A stretch of DNA of 64,000 nt from JAFDZO01 sp044226845 (GCA_044226845.1 JBGAGG010000002.1:62001-126000), one strand, 5' to 3'. Shown: positions 37,856 through 47,623, counted from the stretch's first letter. The notes: generated by a model from the letters alone, not told the origin. Translations and numbers: made by a program.

Positions 37856-39061
37856 TTGAATCTCAAATCTAAAAAAATACTGGTAGGTGTATCGGCAGGA
37901 ATTGCAGCTTATAAAATAAGCCGCTTAGTCCGGCTTCTTGTAAAAGAAGGTGCTGAAGTGCGCGTTGTTATGACTCCCGATGCCGCTAAATTTGTTTCGC
38001 CAGTTACCCTTTCTGCTTTATCAAAGAATGATGTAATCATGAATATTTTTCCGGACGGAGAAATGAAAACTCTGAATAAAGTTGAAACACAAACATGGCA
38101 TGTGAACTTTGGCATATGGGCGGATTATTTTATTATTGCACCCGCAACTGCAAACACACTTGCAAAGATTGCGGCAGGAATGAGTGATAATTTTTTATTG
38201 GTAACTATACTCGCAACACGATGCCCTATAGCTCTTGCCCCTACAATGGATGATGATATGTATAAGAATAAAATCACTCAAAGTAATATTAATAAGCTGA
38301 AGTCTTACGGATATAAAATAATTGAACCGACGAGCGGCGAGCTTGCCAGCGGTTTAGTCGGTATGGGAAGAATGGCAGAGCCTGAAGTGATGCTTGAGTT
38401 CTTGCGGAATGAATTTGCGAAGAAGGAAGATTTAAAAGGCAAGAAAATATTAGTAACAGCAGGACCGACAAGAGAATATATTGATGCAGTCAGGTTTATA
38501 ACAAATCCTTCTACGGGTAAAATGGGATTTGCTATAGCTCAGGCAGCAAGTGAAAGGGGGGCAGAAGTTACGTTAATTAGTGGTCCGGTAAATTTATCGA
38601 TCGATGATGTTACAAGAATTGACGTAGAAACATCTGACCAGATGTTTAATGCCGTTAAGAAGAATATGAAGAACAAAGATGCTATAATAATGACGGCTGC
38701 GATAGAGGATTTTAAGCCCCTGAAAATCAGCAAGCAAAAAATTAAGAAAGAAAATAAATCTAAGATTAATATTGAGTGCGGACTATCAGTTGATATATTA
38801 AAATATCTCGGTGAGCAAAAGAAGAATTATAAATTAGTCGGCTTTGCAGTTGAAACCAATAATGAAATTGCTAATGCAAAGAGCAAGCTTAAAAGAAAAA
38901 ACTTGGATTTTATAGTTTTAAATAATCCCAATGTAAAAGGTGCAGGCTTTGGTACCGATACAAATGTAGCCTCGATATTAGATAGTAAGAAAGTTGATAA
39001 ATATAAAAAGATGACTAAGCTTGAACTTGCAAATATTATTTTAGATAAACTGTTTTTATAA
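37856..39061 (+). CDS. coaBC: Bifunctional phosphopantothenoylcysteine decarboxylase / synthase
   Basis: A 401-residue protein with a TTG start. The N-terminal flavin decarboxylase half has GVSAGIAAYKISRLVRLL, the active-site FGIWADYFIIAPATANTLAK with MSDN, and APTMDDDM. The C-terminal CoaB half has ILVTAGPTREYIDAVRFITN, the GTGKMG-like PSTGKMG and TAAIEDF. It makes 4'-phosphopantetheine in CoA synthesis. Its last base overlaps the start of the uracil-DNA glycosylase gene (TAATG). Confidence 0.95.
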   Translation: MNLKSKKILVGVSAGIAAYKISRLVRLLVKEGAEVRVVMTPDAAKFVSPVTLSALSKNDVIMNIFPDGEMKTLNKVETQTWHVNFGIWADYFIIAPATANTLAKIAAGMSDNFLLVTILATRCPIALAPTMDDDMYKNKITQSNINKLKSYGYKIIEPTSGELASGLVGMGRMAEPEVMLEFLRNEFAKKEDLKGKKILVTAGPTREYIDAVRFITNPSTGKMGFAIAQAASERGAEVTLISGPVNLSIDDVTRIDVETSDQMFNAVKKNMKNKDAIIMTAAIEDFKPLKISKQKIKKENKSKINIECGLSVDILKYLGEQKKNYKLVGFAVETNNEIANAKSKLKRKNLDFIVLNNPNVKGAGFGTDTNVASILDSKKVDKYKKMTKLELANIILDKLFL

Positions 39062-39873
39062 TGTCAGAATCGATCAATGAAATATTACAGGACTTTGAAA
39101 GCTACTTAAAATTTTATAAGAAGAATTATAATTATTTAATTCAGAAAGATGAATTGAAAACTGATAGCGTTTATGAGCTTGATGTTGATAACGGAACTGA
39201 TGCCGATAGTGTTAAAGAAGAATTTACAGAAAATTATACATCTCCAAAAACTGAAACTGTAGAAATACCTATGGCAAAAAAGAAAGTCGTTGAAAACGAA
39301 GAATGGAAGAATGCAAAAAATCTATTAGAGCTGAAAGAGCTTATTAAAGATTGCAAAAAATGTCCGCTATGGAAAACAAGAACAAGTTTTGTTTTCGGAG
39401 AAGGAAATCCCAAGGCAAAACTGGTTGTAATCGGTGAAGCCCCGGGAGCAGACGAAGATGAGCAGGGTAAGCCGTTTGTAGGAAGAGCAGGAAAGCTGCT
39501 TACGGAAATATTAAAGGCAGTTGATTTCACAAGAGAAGAAGTTTTTATATGTAACATATTAAAGTCGAGACCTCCTAATAACAGAAATCCATTACCGGAA
39601 GAAATAGAAGCATGCGAGCCGTATTTGTTCAAGCAGCTTGAACTTATAAAACCAAAATTGATTTTATGCGTGGGTACATTTGCAGCGCAGACATTGCTCC
39701 GTTCGAAAGAGCCGCTCGGAAAAATGAGAGGAAAATTTCATGAGTATCAGGGAATTCCTACGATGGTTACTTTTCACCCTGCTGCGTTATTAAGAAACCC
39801 TAACTGGAAAAGACCAACATGGGAAGATGTACAGCTGCTCAGAAAAGAGTATGACAAACTTGTAAAAAAGTAA
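39061..39873 (+). CDS. Family 4 uracil-DNA glycosylase (iron-sulfur)
   Basis: A 270-residue protein. After an acidic N-terminal extension of about 90 residues comes the family-4 UDG core. CKKCPLW provides two cluster cysteines, GEAPGADEDEQGKPFVGRAG is the active-site motif, FICNILKSRPPNNRNP and IEACEPYL supply the other cysteines, and FHPAALLRNP is the second catalytic motif. It removes uracil from DNA and needs a [4Fe-4S] cluster. It overlaps the coaBC stop and is followed 23 bp later by dnaB, consistent with a DNA-maintenance operon. Confidence 0.92.
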   Translation: MSESINEILQDFESYLKFYKKNYNYLIQKDELKTDSVYELDVDNGTDADSVKEEFTENYTSPKTETVEIPMAKKKVVENEEWKNAKNLLELKELIKDCKKCPLWKTRTSFVFGEGNPKAKLVVIGEAPGADEDEQGKPFVGRAGKLLTEILKAVDFTREEVFICNILKSRPPNNRNPLPEEIEACEPYLFKQLELIKPKLILCVGTFAAQTLLRSKEPLGKMRGKFHEYQGIPTMVTFHPAALLRNPNWKRPTWEDVQLLRKEYDKLVKK

Positions 39874-39896
39874 TTATAACTTTATAGATTTTAAAA

Positions 39897-41366
39897 ATGG
39901 CTAAGAAGAAATACGAGAAAATAAGAAACGAAGTAATTTTAAATGAAGACCATAAATTTGGTGCAGAGGTAGATGTTAAAACTCCGCCCAATGCAAAGGA
40001 TTTGGAATCGATGCTGCTCGGTGCATTGATGCTTGATAATGCTGCAATGAATGAAGTGCTGATGATAATAGATCACCGCCATTTTTATTCGCCTCGCAAC
40101 GGAATTATTTTCCAGGCAATGATAAATCTTGACGGAAGACGCGAGCCGATTGACGTTGTAACGGTTAAAGAAGAATTAAAAAAAGTGAAGAAGCTTGAAC
40201 AGGTCGGTGATGTGGATTACCTTCTTGAGTTAATGGATTCCGTTTCAACTTCTGCTAATGCAGAATATTATGCCCGTATTATATTTGAAAAATTTATACT
40301 AAGAAATTTAATTGATATATCTTCTAACATCGTTGAGAGATGTCTGGATTCATCCAACAATACTTTCTCAATTTTAGATGATGCCGAGCAGAAAATACTT
40401 GATATATCAGAATCTCTTTCAAAGAAAAAGATCATTTCCGTTCGTGATGAAATGGATAAGATATTTGAAGAGCTGTATGAGAGAAAGATGAATAAGAATA
40501 TCGAAGGCATTCCGACAGGATATGATGAACTTGATAATCTTACAGGCGGATTTCATAAATCGGAGCTTATTGTTGTTGCAGGAAGACCTTCACATGGTAA
40601 GACTGCATTTGCTATGAACATTGCCAGCAACGCTGCGCTAAAGTATGGGAAGAAAGTTGCGATTTTCTCTCTGGAAATGTCATACAAAGAATTGATATAC
40701 AGATTGCTTGCAAGTGTGCTTCGTGTTGACGGTAAAAAACTTAAGCTTGGAAGACTTCAGGGACATGAGTGGGACAGAGTTGCACAGGACTTCGGCAAAT
40801 TGAAAACAGATTTATACATCGATGACTCGAGTGAACTTTCCATTCTTGAAATCAGAGCTAAGGCAAGAAGAATGAAGCAGGAGTATAATATCGATATGAT
40901 TGTAGTTGACTACTTGCAGCTTGTAAGAGGACAGGAGAATGCAGAAAGAAGAGACCTTGAAGTTGCACAGGTATCAAGAGGTTTGAAAGCTCTTGCGAAG
41001 GAATTAGAAATACCGGTTATTGCATGCGCGCAGTTGAATCGAGGTGTTGAACAAAGAGGCAAAGAAAAGAAACCGCAGCTATCTGATTTGAGAGAGTCAG
41101 GAGCAATAGAGCAGGATGCTGATATGATTATTTTCGTTAACAGGCCAATTATCGGAATGAAGATCGAACACACTGACCCTAACTTCGATGAGATAAAACG
41201 TAAAGCTGAAATTGTAATCGGTAAACAGAGAAACGGTCCTATCGGTGACTTTGACTTAATTTTCCTAGGTGAGTATGCAACGTTTGAAAACAAGCTGCAT
41301 CATCCTGCATTAGGAATGTCGGAGTCTTCATTCAATGGCGCAGGCGGTTCAGACCAGCCGTTTTAA
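39897..41366 (+). CDS. dnaB: Replicative DNA helicase DnaB
   Basis: The 489 residues have the N-terminal helical domain (ESMLLGALMLDNAAMNEV) and the RecA-like C-domain with Walker A GRPSHGKTAFAMN, Walker B MIVVDYLQLV, and the late SDLRESGAIEQDADMIIFV and IGKQRNGPIG arginine-finger region. It unwinds DNA at the replication fork. The C-terminal Ser/Gly-rich tail is not conserved. There is no intein. The stop precedes the convergent GNAT gene by 19 bp. Confidence 0.97.
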   Translation: MAKKKYEKIRNEVILNEDHKFGAEVDVKTPPNAKDLESMLLGALMLDNAAMNEVLMIIDHRHFYSPRNGIIFQAMINLDGRREPIDVVTVKEELKKVKKLEQVGDVDYLLELMDSVSTSANAEYYARIIFEKFILRNLIDISSNIVERCLDSSNNTFSILDDAEQKILDISESLSKKKIISVRDEMDKIFEELYERKMNKNIEGIPTGYDELDNLTGGFHKSELIVVAGRPSHGKTAFAMNIASNAALKYGKKVAIFSLEMSYKELIYRLLASVLRVDGKKLKLGRLQGHEWDRVAQDFGKLKTDLYIDDSSELSILEIRAKARRMKQEYNIDMIVVDYLQLVRGQENAERRDLEVAQVSRGLKALAKELEIPVIACAQLNRGVEQRGKEKKPQLSDLRESGAIEQDADMIIFVNRPIIGMKIEHTDPNFDEIKRKAEIVIGKQRNGPIGDFDLIFLGEYATFENKLHHPALGMSESSFNGAGGSDQPF

Positions 41367-41385
41367 TTTGTATCGTTTGTAAATA

Positions 41386-41850
41386 TTAAAAAGATTTTCT
41401 AAAAAATTTCCAGCCGTCTAATTCTTTAATCCCAAGTTTATTATAGAATGAGATAGCGTTTGTATTCCAGTCAAGAACTATAAATTCAATCCTTCCGCAT
41501 TTTTTTGCTTTAGCAATTTTATCAAGCTCTTTAAAAAATAATTTACCCGCTCCGACACGGCGATATTCTTCGAGGATAAAAATATCTTCGAGATATAAAG
41601 TCGGCTTTGCAAGAAAAGATGAATAAGAAAAGAAGTAAAAAGCGTAGCCGATATATTTATCATCGGCTTTAGCAAGCAGTACATTGATTAAAGGCTTCTT
41701 AGAAAAAATATCATTGAGTAATCTTTGCTTTGCGGATTTCGTCGGCAGCTTCAGCTTTTCATATTTTGCAAGTTCATCAACAAGATATAAAATATCATCA
41801 GATTGTTTTTTAGACGGCTTTATTATTTCAACTTTTGTTTTAACTTTCAT
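41386..41850 (-). CDS. GNAT family acetyltransferase
   Basis: A 154-residue single-domain acetyltransferase: YLEDIFILEEYRRVGAGKLF with the RxxGxG/A acetyl-CoA loop, FIVLDWNTNAISFYNKLG, and a beta-rich N-half. The C-terminal SFYNKLGIKELDGW resembles the diamine/thialysine acetyltransferase branch (SAT-like). Substrate is unknown. It is convergent with dnaB. Confidence 0.88.
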   Translation of the reverse strand: MKVKTKVEIIKPSKKQSDDILYLVDELAKYEKLKLPTKSAKQRLLNDIFSKKPLINVLLAKADDKYIGYAFYFFSYSSFLAKPTLYLEDIFILEEYRRVGAGKLFFKELDKIAKAKKCGRIEFIVLDWNTNAISFYNKLGIKELDGWKFFRKSF

Positions 41851-41957
41851 AGGATTTTACAGAACTTATTCGGGGAAATTATGTTTAAATAAAATATTTA
41901 ATGAATTTATATTAATAAACAGAATAAATAAATTACAATAAATTTTTATATTCAACT

Positions 41958-42836
41958 ATGGATAGAAGAACATTTTTAAAAGCATCGGCAGCACTCGGAG
42001 TAACAAGCATTGCACTACCGTCATTGCTGAAGGCATATGATAGAGGTCATGCTATAAGCGATGATTATGAGGATATGAAGTGCAAAAAGATATTAAAATC
42101 CTTCGATGCTTCGCTTAAAGATAAGCAGATCAGTGATGTAATTATTGAAGTCGGTAAGTCATTTCTTGCTGTTCCATATGTGGCGGGAACGCTCGATACG
42201 AATCCTAATAAGGAGAGATTAATAGTTTATGTATCAGGTTTGGATTGTGTTACGTTCTGTGAAAATGCTCTTACGATATCCCGCATAATAAAGCAGGGTG
42301 ATACAAGTTTCGAAAACTATAAAAAGGAACTACAAAGAATTAGATACAGAGACGGAGCGATAAACGGCTATCCGTCAAGACTGCATTACTTCTCTGACTG
42401 GATTTATGACAATGATAAAAAAGGAATTGTAAGAGATATAACGAAGGAAATCGGCGGCGTGGAATATAATAAGACGATTGATTTTATGACAACGCATACG
42501 GATTCATATCCTGCGCTGAAGAATAATCCGGATAACGTTGCGCAGATGCAGGCTGTTGAAAACAGTATAAATTCAAGACAGAATTATTATATACCTGTAA
42601 AGGATCTGCCGAATGTATATGATTCACTTCAATCAGGAGATATAATAGGAATTACTTCAGATGTCGGCGGACTTGATATAGCTCACACAGGAATTATCTA
42701 TAAAGAAAATAACACACCTTATTTTTTAAATGCTTCTTTAAAAAAGAAAGAAGTAATTATTTCCGATGGAACAATTCAGGATTATATAATGGGCAATAAA
42801 AAACAATCAGGCGTAATGGTTTGCAGACCGCTTTAG
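41958..42836 (+). CDS. DUF1460 / NlpC-like amidase, Tat signal
   Basis: The 292 residues start with a twin-arginine-like signal MDRRTFLKASAALG and a hydrophobic stretch. The DUF1460 family motif GLDCVTFCENALTIS holds the probable catalytic Cys, with RYRDGAINGYPSRLHYFSDW and IAHTGIIY (His) downstream. Members are N-acetylmuramoyl-L-alanine amidase-like or peptidoglycan-recycling hydrolases. The substrate cannot be fixed. It is followed at 15 bp by plsY. Confidence 0.88.
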   Translation: MDRRTFLKASAALGVTSIALPSLLKAYDRGHAISDDYEDMKCKKILKSFDASLKDKQISDVIIEVGKSFLAVPYVAGTLDTNPNKERLIVYVSGLDCVTFCENALTISRIIKQGDTSFENYKKELQRIRYRDGAINGYPSRLHYFSDWIYDNDKKGIVRDITKEIGGVEYNKTIDFMTTHTDSYPALKNNPDNVAQMQAVENSINSRQNYYIPVKDLPNVYDSLQSGDIIGITSDVGGLDIAHTGIIYKENNTPYFLNASLKKKEVIISDGTIQDYIMGNKKQSGVMVCRPL

Positions 42837-42851
42837 AAAATTAATAATAGA

Positions 42852-43502
42852 ATGACTTTTACGTTAACATCTTTTGAGTATTGGGCACTTTGTTTAGTTT
42901 ATTATTTGATAGGTTCAATTCCTACAGCTTATTTAGTCTTAAAATTTCGTCATCAGCTTGATATAAGAAATGAGGGTACGGGTAATGTAGGCGCGATGAA
43001 TTCGTATGATGTAACAGGTTCGAAGTCAACAGGAATAATTGTTATGCTTGTTGATTTATTCAAAGGATTAATACCGGCTTTAATTCTTTTATACGTTTTA
43101 AAACTCAATCTGTATTTTACAATTATCCCTTTAGTTCTTTTAGTGCTTGGACATAATTTTTCGGTCTTCATAAAATTCAAAGGAGGCAGGGGACTTGCAA
43201 CCGGCGCGGGAGTTTTGCTTGTAATGAACTTCTGGATAGTGATACTCTGGCTTGTATTTTATTTCATCATAAGAAAGATCAAAGATAACGTTCACATAGC
43301 GACGGTAATTGCATTGGTTCTTATACCACTGGCTTTGATTTTTGGTCAGGATTTGATTGTACCTTTTTCTTACGGCTACGGAGTCTTCGGCAAGGAAATT
43401 ACATTCACCCTATTATTTGCATTAAGTTCCTCAATTGTAATTGTTATATTGTTAAAACACATTACACCGATTTTCGAATTAATAACCAATCATAAAAAAT
43501 GA
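42852..43502 (+). CDS. plsY: Glycerol-3-phosphate acyltransferase PlsY
   Basis: The 216 residues are a polytopic membrane protein: YYLIGSIPTAYLV, GTGNVGAMNSYDVTGSKSTG and GHNFSVFIKFKGGRGLATGAG are the PlsY motifs. It transfers acyl groups from acyl-phosphate to glycerol-3-phosphate in phospholipid synthesis. It overlaps the transketolase gene by 4 bp (ATGA). This pairing of plsY with a transketolase half looks like transcriptional convenience rather than a shared pathway. Confidence 0.95.
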   Translation: MTFTLTSFEYWALCLVYYLIGSIPTAYLVLKFRHQLDIRNEGTGNVGAMNSYDVTGSKSTGIIVMLVDLFKGLIPALILLYVLKLNLYFTIIPLVLLVLGHNFSVFIKFKGGRGLATGAGVLLVMNFWIVILWLVFYFIIRKIKDNVHIATVIALVLIPLALIFGQDLIVPFSYGYGVFGKEITFTLLFALSSSIVIVILLKHITPIFELITNHKK

Positions 43503-44374
43503 GTACGAATCCACAGTTAACTTCAATTGAAGATTTGAATGAAATGGCGCGCCAGATAAGACGTGACATTATAAATATGCTTTTGATTTCCAAGTCAGGT
43601 CACTCGGGCGGTCCATTGGGAATGGCTGATTTTTTCACAGCATTGTATTTTAATAAGATGGCATTGGATCCTCAAAAACCCGATGCTGAGGACAGGGATT
43701 ATTTCTTTTTATCAATCGGACACATTGCTCCGGTCTGGTATTCAACGCTTGCAAGAAGAGGATATTTTCCGATAGACGAATTAAAAACTTTAAGAAAAGT
43801 TAACGGAAGACTGCAAGGGCATCCGTCACATATGAAAACTCACGGAGTACCCGGAGTTGAAATAGCATCGGGCTCGCTCGGACAGGGACCATCGATTGCA
43901 GTCGGTACTGCTTTGGGACTTAAGCTTTCGGGAAAGTCGAACCACGTTTATTGTGTTGTAGGTGACGGTGAACTTCAGGAAGGACAGATCTGGGAAGCTA
44001 TAATGACGGGCGCGCATCATAAATGCGATAACCTAACAATTATAATTGATAAGAACGATTGCCAGATCGATAACAGAGTACAGAACGTTTTGAATATGGA
44101 TTCTATTCCTGATAAGTTCAAAGCTTTTAACTGGGAAGTTATTGAAATTAACGGAAACGATATTCAGTCAATTCTTGACGGCATTGATAAAGCAAAAGCA
44201 GTTAAAGGAAAACCGACTTGTATAGTAGCGCAGACTTTTATGGGCAGAGGCGTTTCTTTTATGGAAGATAAATTCCAATGGCATGGAGTTCCGCCAAATG
44301 ACGAACAGGGTAAAATTGCTCTTACAGAATTAACAAAGACAAAGTTCGGTGATTTTGTAGAACTTGAACTTTGA
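43499..44374 (+). CDS. Transketolase, N-terminal subunit (stand-alone)
   Basis: The 291 residues correspond to the TPP-pyrophosphate-binding half of transketolase: KSGHSGGPLGMADFFTAL, GHPSHMKTHGVPGVEIASGS, LGQGPSIAVGTALGLKLSG, the metal/TPP site GDGELQEGQIWEA and IIDKNDCQIDN. The pyrimidine-binding and C-terminal halves are absent; the following gene is an unrelated DUF2200. This is normal for split transketolases, but here the second subunit is not adjacent. It functions in the pentose-phosphate pathway only with that partner. It overlaps plsY by 4 bp. Confidence 0.92.
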   Translation: MSTNPQLTSIEDLNEMARQIRRDIINMLLISKSGHSGGPLGMADFFTALYFNKMALDPQKPDAEDRDYFFLSIGHIAPVWYSTLARRGYFPIDELKTLRKVNGRLQGHPSHMKTHGVPGVEIASGSLGQGPSIAVGTALGLKLSGKSNHVYCVVGDGELQEGQIWEAIMTGAHHKCDNLTIIIDKNDCQIDNRVQNVLNMDSIPDKFKAFNWEVIEINGNDIQSILDGIDKAKAVKGKPTCIVAQTFMGRGVSFMEDKFQWHGVPPNDEQGKIALTELTKTKFGDFVELEL

Positions 44375-44485
44375 TAGAATAAAGTATTAAGTAATAAGTA
44401 CAAAGTATTGAATAAAAGACAAAACGGTTATTTGCTCAGGTGAATAACCTTTTTGTTATAAACTAATTTTACAAAGAATAATACA

Positions 44486-44845
44486 ATGAACAATAGCAAC
44501 AATCGGGTTTATAAAATGAGCTTTGCCGGTGTGTACCCGCACTACATCACAAAGGCTGAGAAGAAAGGCCGGACGAAAGCTGAAGTGGACGAAGTAATCC
44601 TCTGGCTTACGGGATACACTCAGAAAAAATTTGAAAGCCAGCTTGCGAAGAAAGCCGACATGGAAACATTTTTTGCACAAGCTCCGAAACTAAACCCGGC
44701 TCGTACTTTGATAACAGGTACAATTTGCGGAGTGAGGATTGAAAATATCGAAGACCCGTTGATGCGTGAAATCCGATATCTTGATAAGCTAATAGATGAA
44801 CTTGCAAAAGGTAGACCAATGGAAAAAATCTTACGCAAGCAATAA
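44486..44845 (+). CDS. DUF2200 family protein
   Basis: A 119-residue soluble protein beginning NNRVYKMSFAGVYPHYITKA, followed by KKGRTKAEVDEVILWLTGY and ARTLITGTICGVRIENIED, all matching the small conserved DUF2200 family. Function is unknown. It is probably its own transcription unit, with a bidirectional terminator right after. Confidence 0.88.
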   Translation: MNNSNNRVYKMSFAGVYPHYITKAEKKGRTKAEVDEVILWLTGYTQKKFESQLAKKADMETFFAQAPKLNPARTLITGTICGVRIENIEDPLMREIRYLDKLIDELAKGRPMEKILRKQ

Positions 44846-44890
44846 TTAATTGTTGATTTAACATATGGTTAAATTACCAAACAAGTACTA

Positions 44891-44919
44891 AAAAAAGCTA
44901 CCAAACTGATAGCTTTTTT
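44891..44919. terminator. Bidirectional intrinsic terminator
   Basis: AAAAAAGCTA (44891-44900) and TAGCTTTTTT (44910-44919) form a 10-bp stem with A and T tracts. It lies between the DUF2200 gene and the convergent PorV-like gene. Confidence 0.8.
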
Positions 44920-44931
44920 TTTATAAACTGG

Positions 44932-44951
44932 ATTCCCGCTTTCGCGGGAAT
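44932..44951. repeat. Palindromic repeat ATTCCCGC-TTTC-GCGGGAAT
   Basis: Same stem as at 19306-19325 and 47624-47643, with loop TTTC. It is 11 bp after the DUF2200 terminator. Confidence 0.8.
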
Positions 44952-44963
44952 GACTTTTTAATA

Positions 44964-45995
44964 TTATTTTCTCTGGAATTTCTCTTCTTCAAGAGTAAAT
45001 ACCAATGAAATTCTATGTGTATTTCCTAACTGTTCTGTTCCGTCAAACTTTGCAAATGAATAATCTATTGCAAGCTTTGGCAGCTTCACGCCTGCGCCTA
45101 AAGTAAGATTTCCTAAATCGTTATAGCCTGTTCTTACACTGATAAGATTTTTGAATGAGTATTCAATTCCTGAATGCATATCAAAACTGACAGGTCCTAA
45201 ATAAGCATTTGCAGATTCTTTTCTTCCTTCAAAGCGTACGTCGAAATCAACGGCCGGAGTTATCAATCCGCCGAGAGCTTCGATTGAATAAGCCGTCCCG
45301 ATTTTTGCTGTAGGAGAAATTGTTTCTTTCTTTCCTGTTGACCATGAAAGATAGGTTGTAGTTAAATCCTGTAAGTTAGCGCCTAAGAAAAATCTTCCGA
45401 ATGGATTATACTGCATACCGACATCGAAGCCTAAACCCCATGCAGATTCCTCAGCGATATTTCTTCTGATAATTTTTAAGTTAGCGCCGTATGAAAATTT
45501 ATCGGACTGCTTCTTTGAATAAGTAAGAAAGAAAGCGTAGTCAGTTGAATTGAAATAAGAAATTTTATCGGGGTCTAATCTTTCACCCGGATCAAGAATA
45601 CCATTTCCGTTTAAGTCTATCAAAGCGTTGCGTGTATCTGCAATGTCATCAATTCCCATTCTGATAATACTGAAGCCTAATGAAGCGCTTTTGCCGAATG
45701 GAACACCAACTGAACCGTAATCATAATTTATAAGATTGCCGAATCTTTCATCATGCATCAACGAGAACTGAGGGTAGTTGATTCTGGAAAGAGATGCAGG
45801 ATTCCAGTAGCCTGCTGTTACATCGTTTACGAGCGCAACATAAGCGCCGCCCATTCCGAGAGGTCTTCCGCCGACACCAATTGCCAGAAATTCACCTGCG
45901 TATTTATTACCGCTGCCCTGAGCGAATGTGAAACTAGCGCATAGGCAAAATATAAAAACTATAAAGATTTTTTTGATTGACTTCATAAATCCCAC
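44964..45995 (-). CDS. PorV/PorQ-like outer-membrane protein (UPF0164)
   Basis: A 343-residue protein with a signal peptide (cleavage near FTFAQ). An ATG at 45986 is an alternative start that gives a more typical leader, MKSIKKIFI. The family N-end GVGGRPLGMGGAYVALVNDV and YWNPASLSRINYPQ are those of FadL-like PorV/PorQ barrels, followed by many beta-strands and a closing HRISLVFTLEEEK. PorV is a T9SS component that shuttles cargo to the surface, and the window has six T9SS cargo proteins, but not every UPF0164 protein is PorV. It stands alone here. Confidence 0.8.
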   Translation of the reverse strand: MGFMKSIKKIFIVFIFCLCASFTFAQGSGNKYAGEFLAIGVGGRPLGMGGAYVALVNDVTAGYWNPASLSRINYPQFSLMHDERFGNLINYDYGSVGVPFGKSASLGFSIIRMGIDDIADTRNALIDLNGNGILDPGERLDPDKISYFNSTDYAFFLTYSKKQSDKFSYGANLKIIRRNIAEESAWGLGFDVGMQYNPFGRFFLGANLQDLTTTYLSWSTGKKETISPTAKIGTAYSIEALGGLITPAVDFDVRFEGRKESANAYLGPVSFDMHSGIEYSFKNLISVRTGYNDLGNLTLGAGVKLPKLAIDYSFAKFDGTEQLGNTHRISLVFTLEEEKFQRK

Positions 45996-46177
45996 GGTTA
46001 ATTTACAAAAAAGCGTAAATTAAATTATAGTGACCTCCTAAAATTTTAAAATGATTTATATTGAAACGGCACCTGCTATGGTTCTCATTTCGTACTCAAT
46101 AATGTATAAATTATTCGGATAAATCAATACTAAATATACTCTAAAACTATATTATTTCCGAAAGTTGTACGGCAAAT

Positions 46178-46894
46178 TTATCTTCGGTTTCCTAAAATTC
46201 TTAACAGAAATAAGAACATATTAATGAAGTCGAGATATAAGGTTAAAGCTCCGATAATTGCGCCTTTTTTTCCTGTTTCACTTCCGGCTTCCATATTGTA
46301 AGCCATTTGTTTGATCTTCTGAGTATCGTAAGCTGTTAAGCCGACAAAAATTAAAACGCCTGCATAACTTATAATCCAGTAAAGAGTTGAATTGGCTAAG
46401 AACATATTTACAACTGAAGCGATTATTAATCCTATTAAAGCCATAAATAAAAACGAACCCATCTTTGATAAATCCATTTTTGTAATATATCCGAGCACAC
46501 TTACGGATGCAAACATCATAGCGCAGATAAGAAATGTAGAATATATCGAAGCGCTTGTGTAAACTAAAAATAAAACAGAAAGCGTTAGTCCGTTAAGAAA
46601 TGCATACAGGAAAAAAGCTCCAACGGCTACGATAGACGGAATACGATTTATTGCGCCTGAGATTCCGAATACAAGCAGGACCTGAACGATTAATAAACCG
46701 TAGAACATCATCTTGTTCATTAAAAATAATTCTATCATGCTTTCTGAAGAAGAAACTGCAAAAGCTGTTAAGCCTGTAATTGCCAGACCCATTGCCATCC
46801 AGTTATAAACTCTCAGCAAAAAGCTTTTTACATCTGTTTGTACTACTGCTCCGGGCATGACTTGGCTTCCGGGGCTATTATAAAATTGATTCAT
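46178..46894 (-). CDS. Bax inhibitor-1 / YccA family membrane protein
   Basis: A 238-residue protein with seven hydrophobic segments. The family features are the LRVYNWMAMGLAITGLTAF start, FLYAFLNGLTLSVLF in the middle, TAYDTQKIKQMA and the closing LTLYLDFINMFLFLLRILG. Members regulate ion and stress responses; YccA interacts with FtsH in E. coli. It is flanked by the second DinB gene 36 bp upstream on the same strand. Confidence 0.93.
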   Translation of the reverse strand: MNQFYNSPGSQVMPGAVVQTDVKSFLLRVYNWMAMGLAITGLTAFAVSSSESMIELFLMNKMMFYGLLIVQVLLVFGISGAINRIPSIVAVGAFFLYAFLNGLTLSVLFLVYTSASIYSTFLICAMMFASVSVLGYITKMDLSKMGSFLFMALIGLIIASVVNMFLANSTLYWIISYAGVLIFVGLTAYDTQKIKQMAYNMEAGSETGKKGAIIGALTLYLDFINMFLFLLRILGNRR

Positions 46895-46930
46895 ATTTTG
46901 TGTTTGAAATTTTATATATTAAACAAAAAA

Positions 46931-47434
46931 TTACTTTTGAGGTTCCATTCCCATTGCAGCCCATTCTTCTTCAGCCGGACCGTAAATTCCTGTAACTTTT
47001 AAACCGGCCTGACGCATAAGAACTTCCATTTGCCCTCTATGATGCGCCTGGTGCAGAATAAGGCATTGAAGCACAAATCCTTTTGCCCATTCTTCGCCGT
47101 ACATAGGAACAATCTCCAATAATTTTTCATCGGTCCATTGATCTTTTACTGCAGCAAGAGCCTGCTTGGATAAGCGCTCGTAATCAGATTTTATTTTATG
47201 CACATTTCTGACGCTCTTATCTAAATCGTGCAGTTCGTCTATATCTGTCAGGCCTGCAGCCTTTAGCATTTCAGAAACTGTTTCAACCATATGCCATGCA
47301 AGAAAACCGATATCACGGCCGCCGGGTTTTATTTCCTGACTTAGAGATTCATTGGTTAAATTGCCGAATAACTTGAGGGTGGCTTCGTATTCGTAAGTCC
47401 ATTCATTGGAAAAATCTTCTATTGTTCTGAACAT
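46931..47434 (-). CDS. DinB-like family protein
   Basis: 167 residues of the DinB four-helix fold: FLAWHMVETVSEMLKAAGL with the first His, WAKGFVLQCLILHQAHHRGQ with two more histidines, then EVLMRQAGLKVTGIYGP near the end. It is a probable metal-binding protein without a signal. It is related only distantly to the one at 4632-5153. Confidence 0.87.
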   Translation of the reverse strand: MFRTIEDFSNEWTYEYEATLKLFGNLTNESLSQEIKPGGRDIGFLAWHMVETVSEMLKAAGLTDIDELHDLDKSVRNVHKIKSDYERLSKQALAAVKDQWTDEKLLEIVPMYGEEWAKGFVLQCLILHQAHHRGQMEVLMRQAGLKVTGIYGPAEEEWAAMGMEPQK

Positions 47435-47623
47435 TTTCGTGGGGTTTAGATTTGTAAAATGGATTGTGAGTACATAATAATAAGCAAAATAGAAGGAGGT
47501 TTCAAGATACGATTTTTTGAAAAATAATCCCCTTCCTTACCAAGGGGGTAAGGGGGTGGTTTAATGTGTTGTGCATTCTGTACTAAGCATCTTAACTTTA
47601 CTATAGACAATGCTGATTACCGG

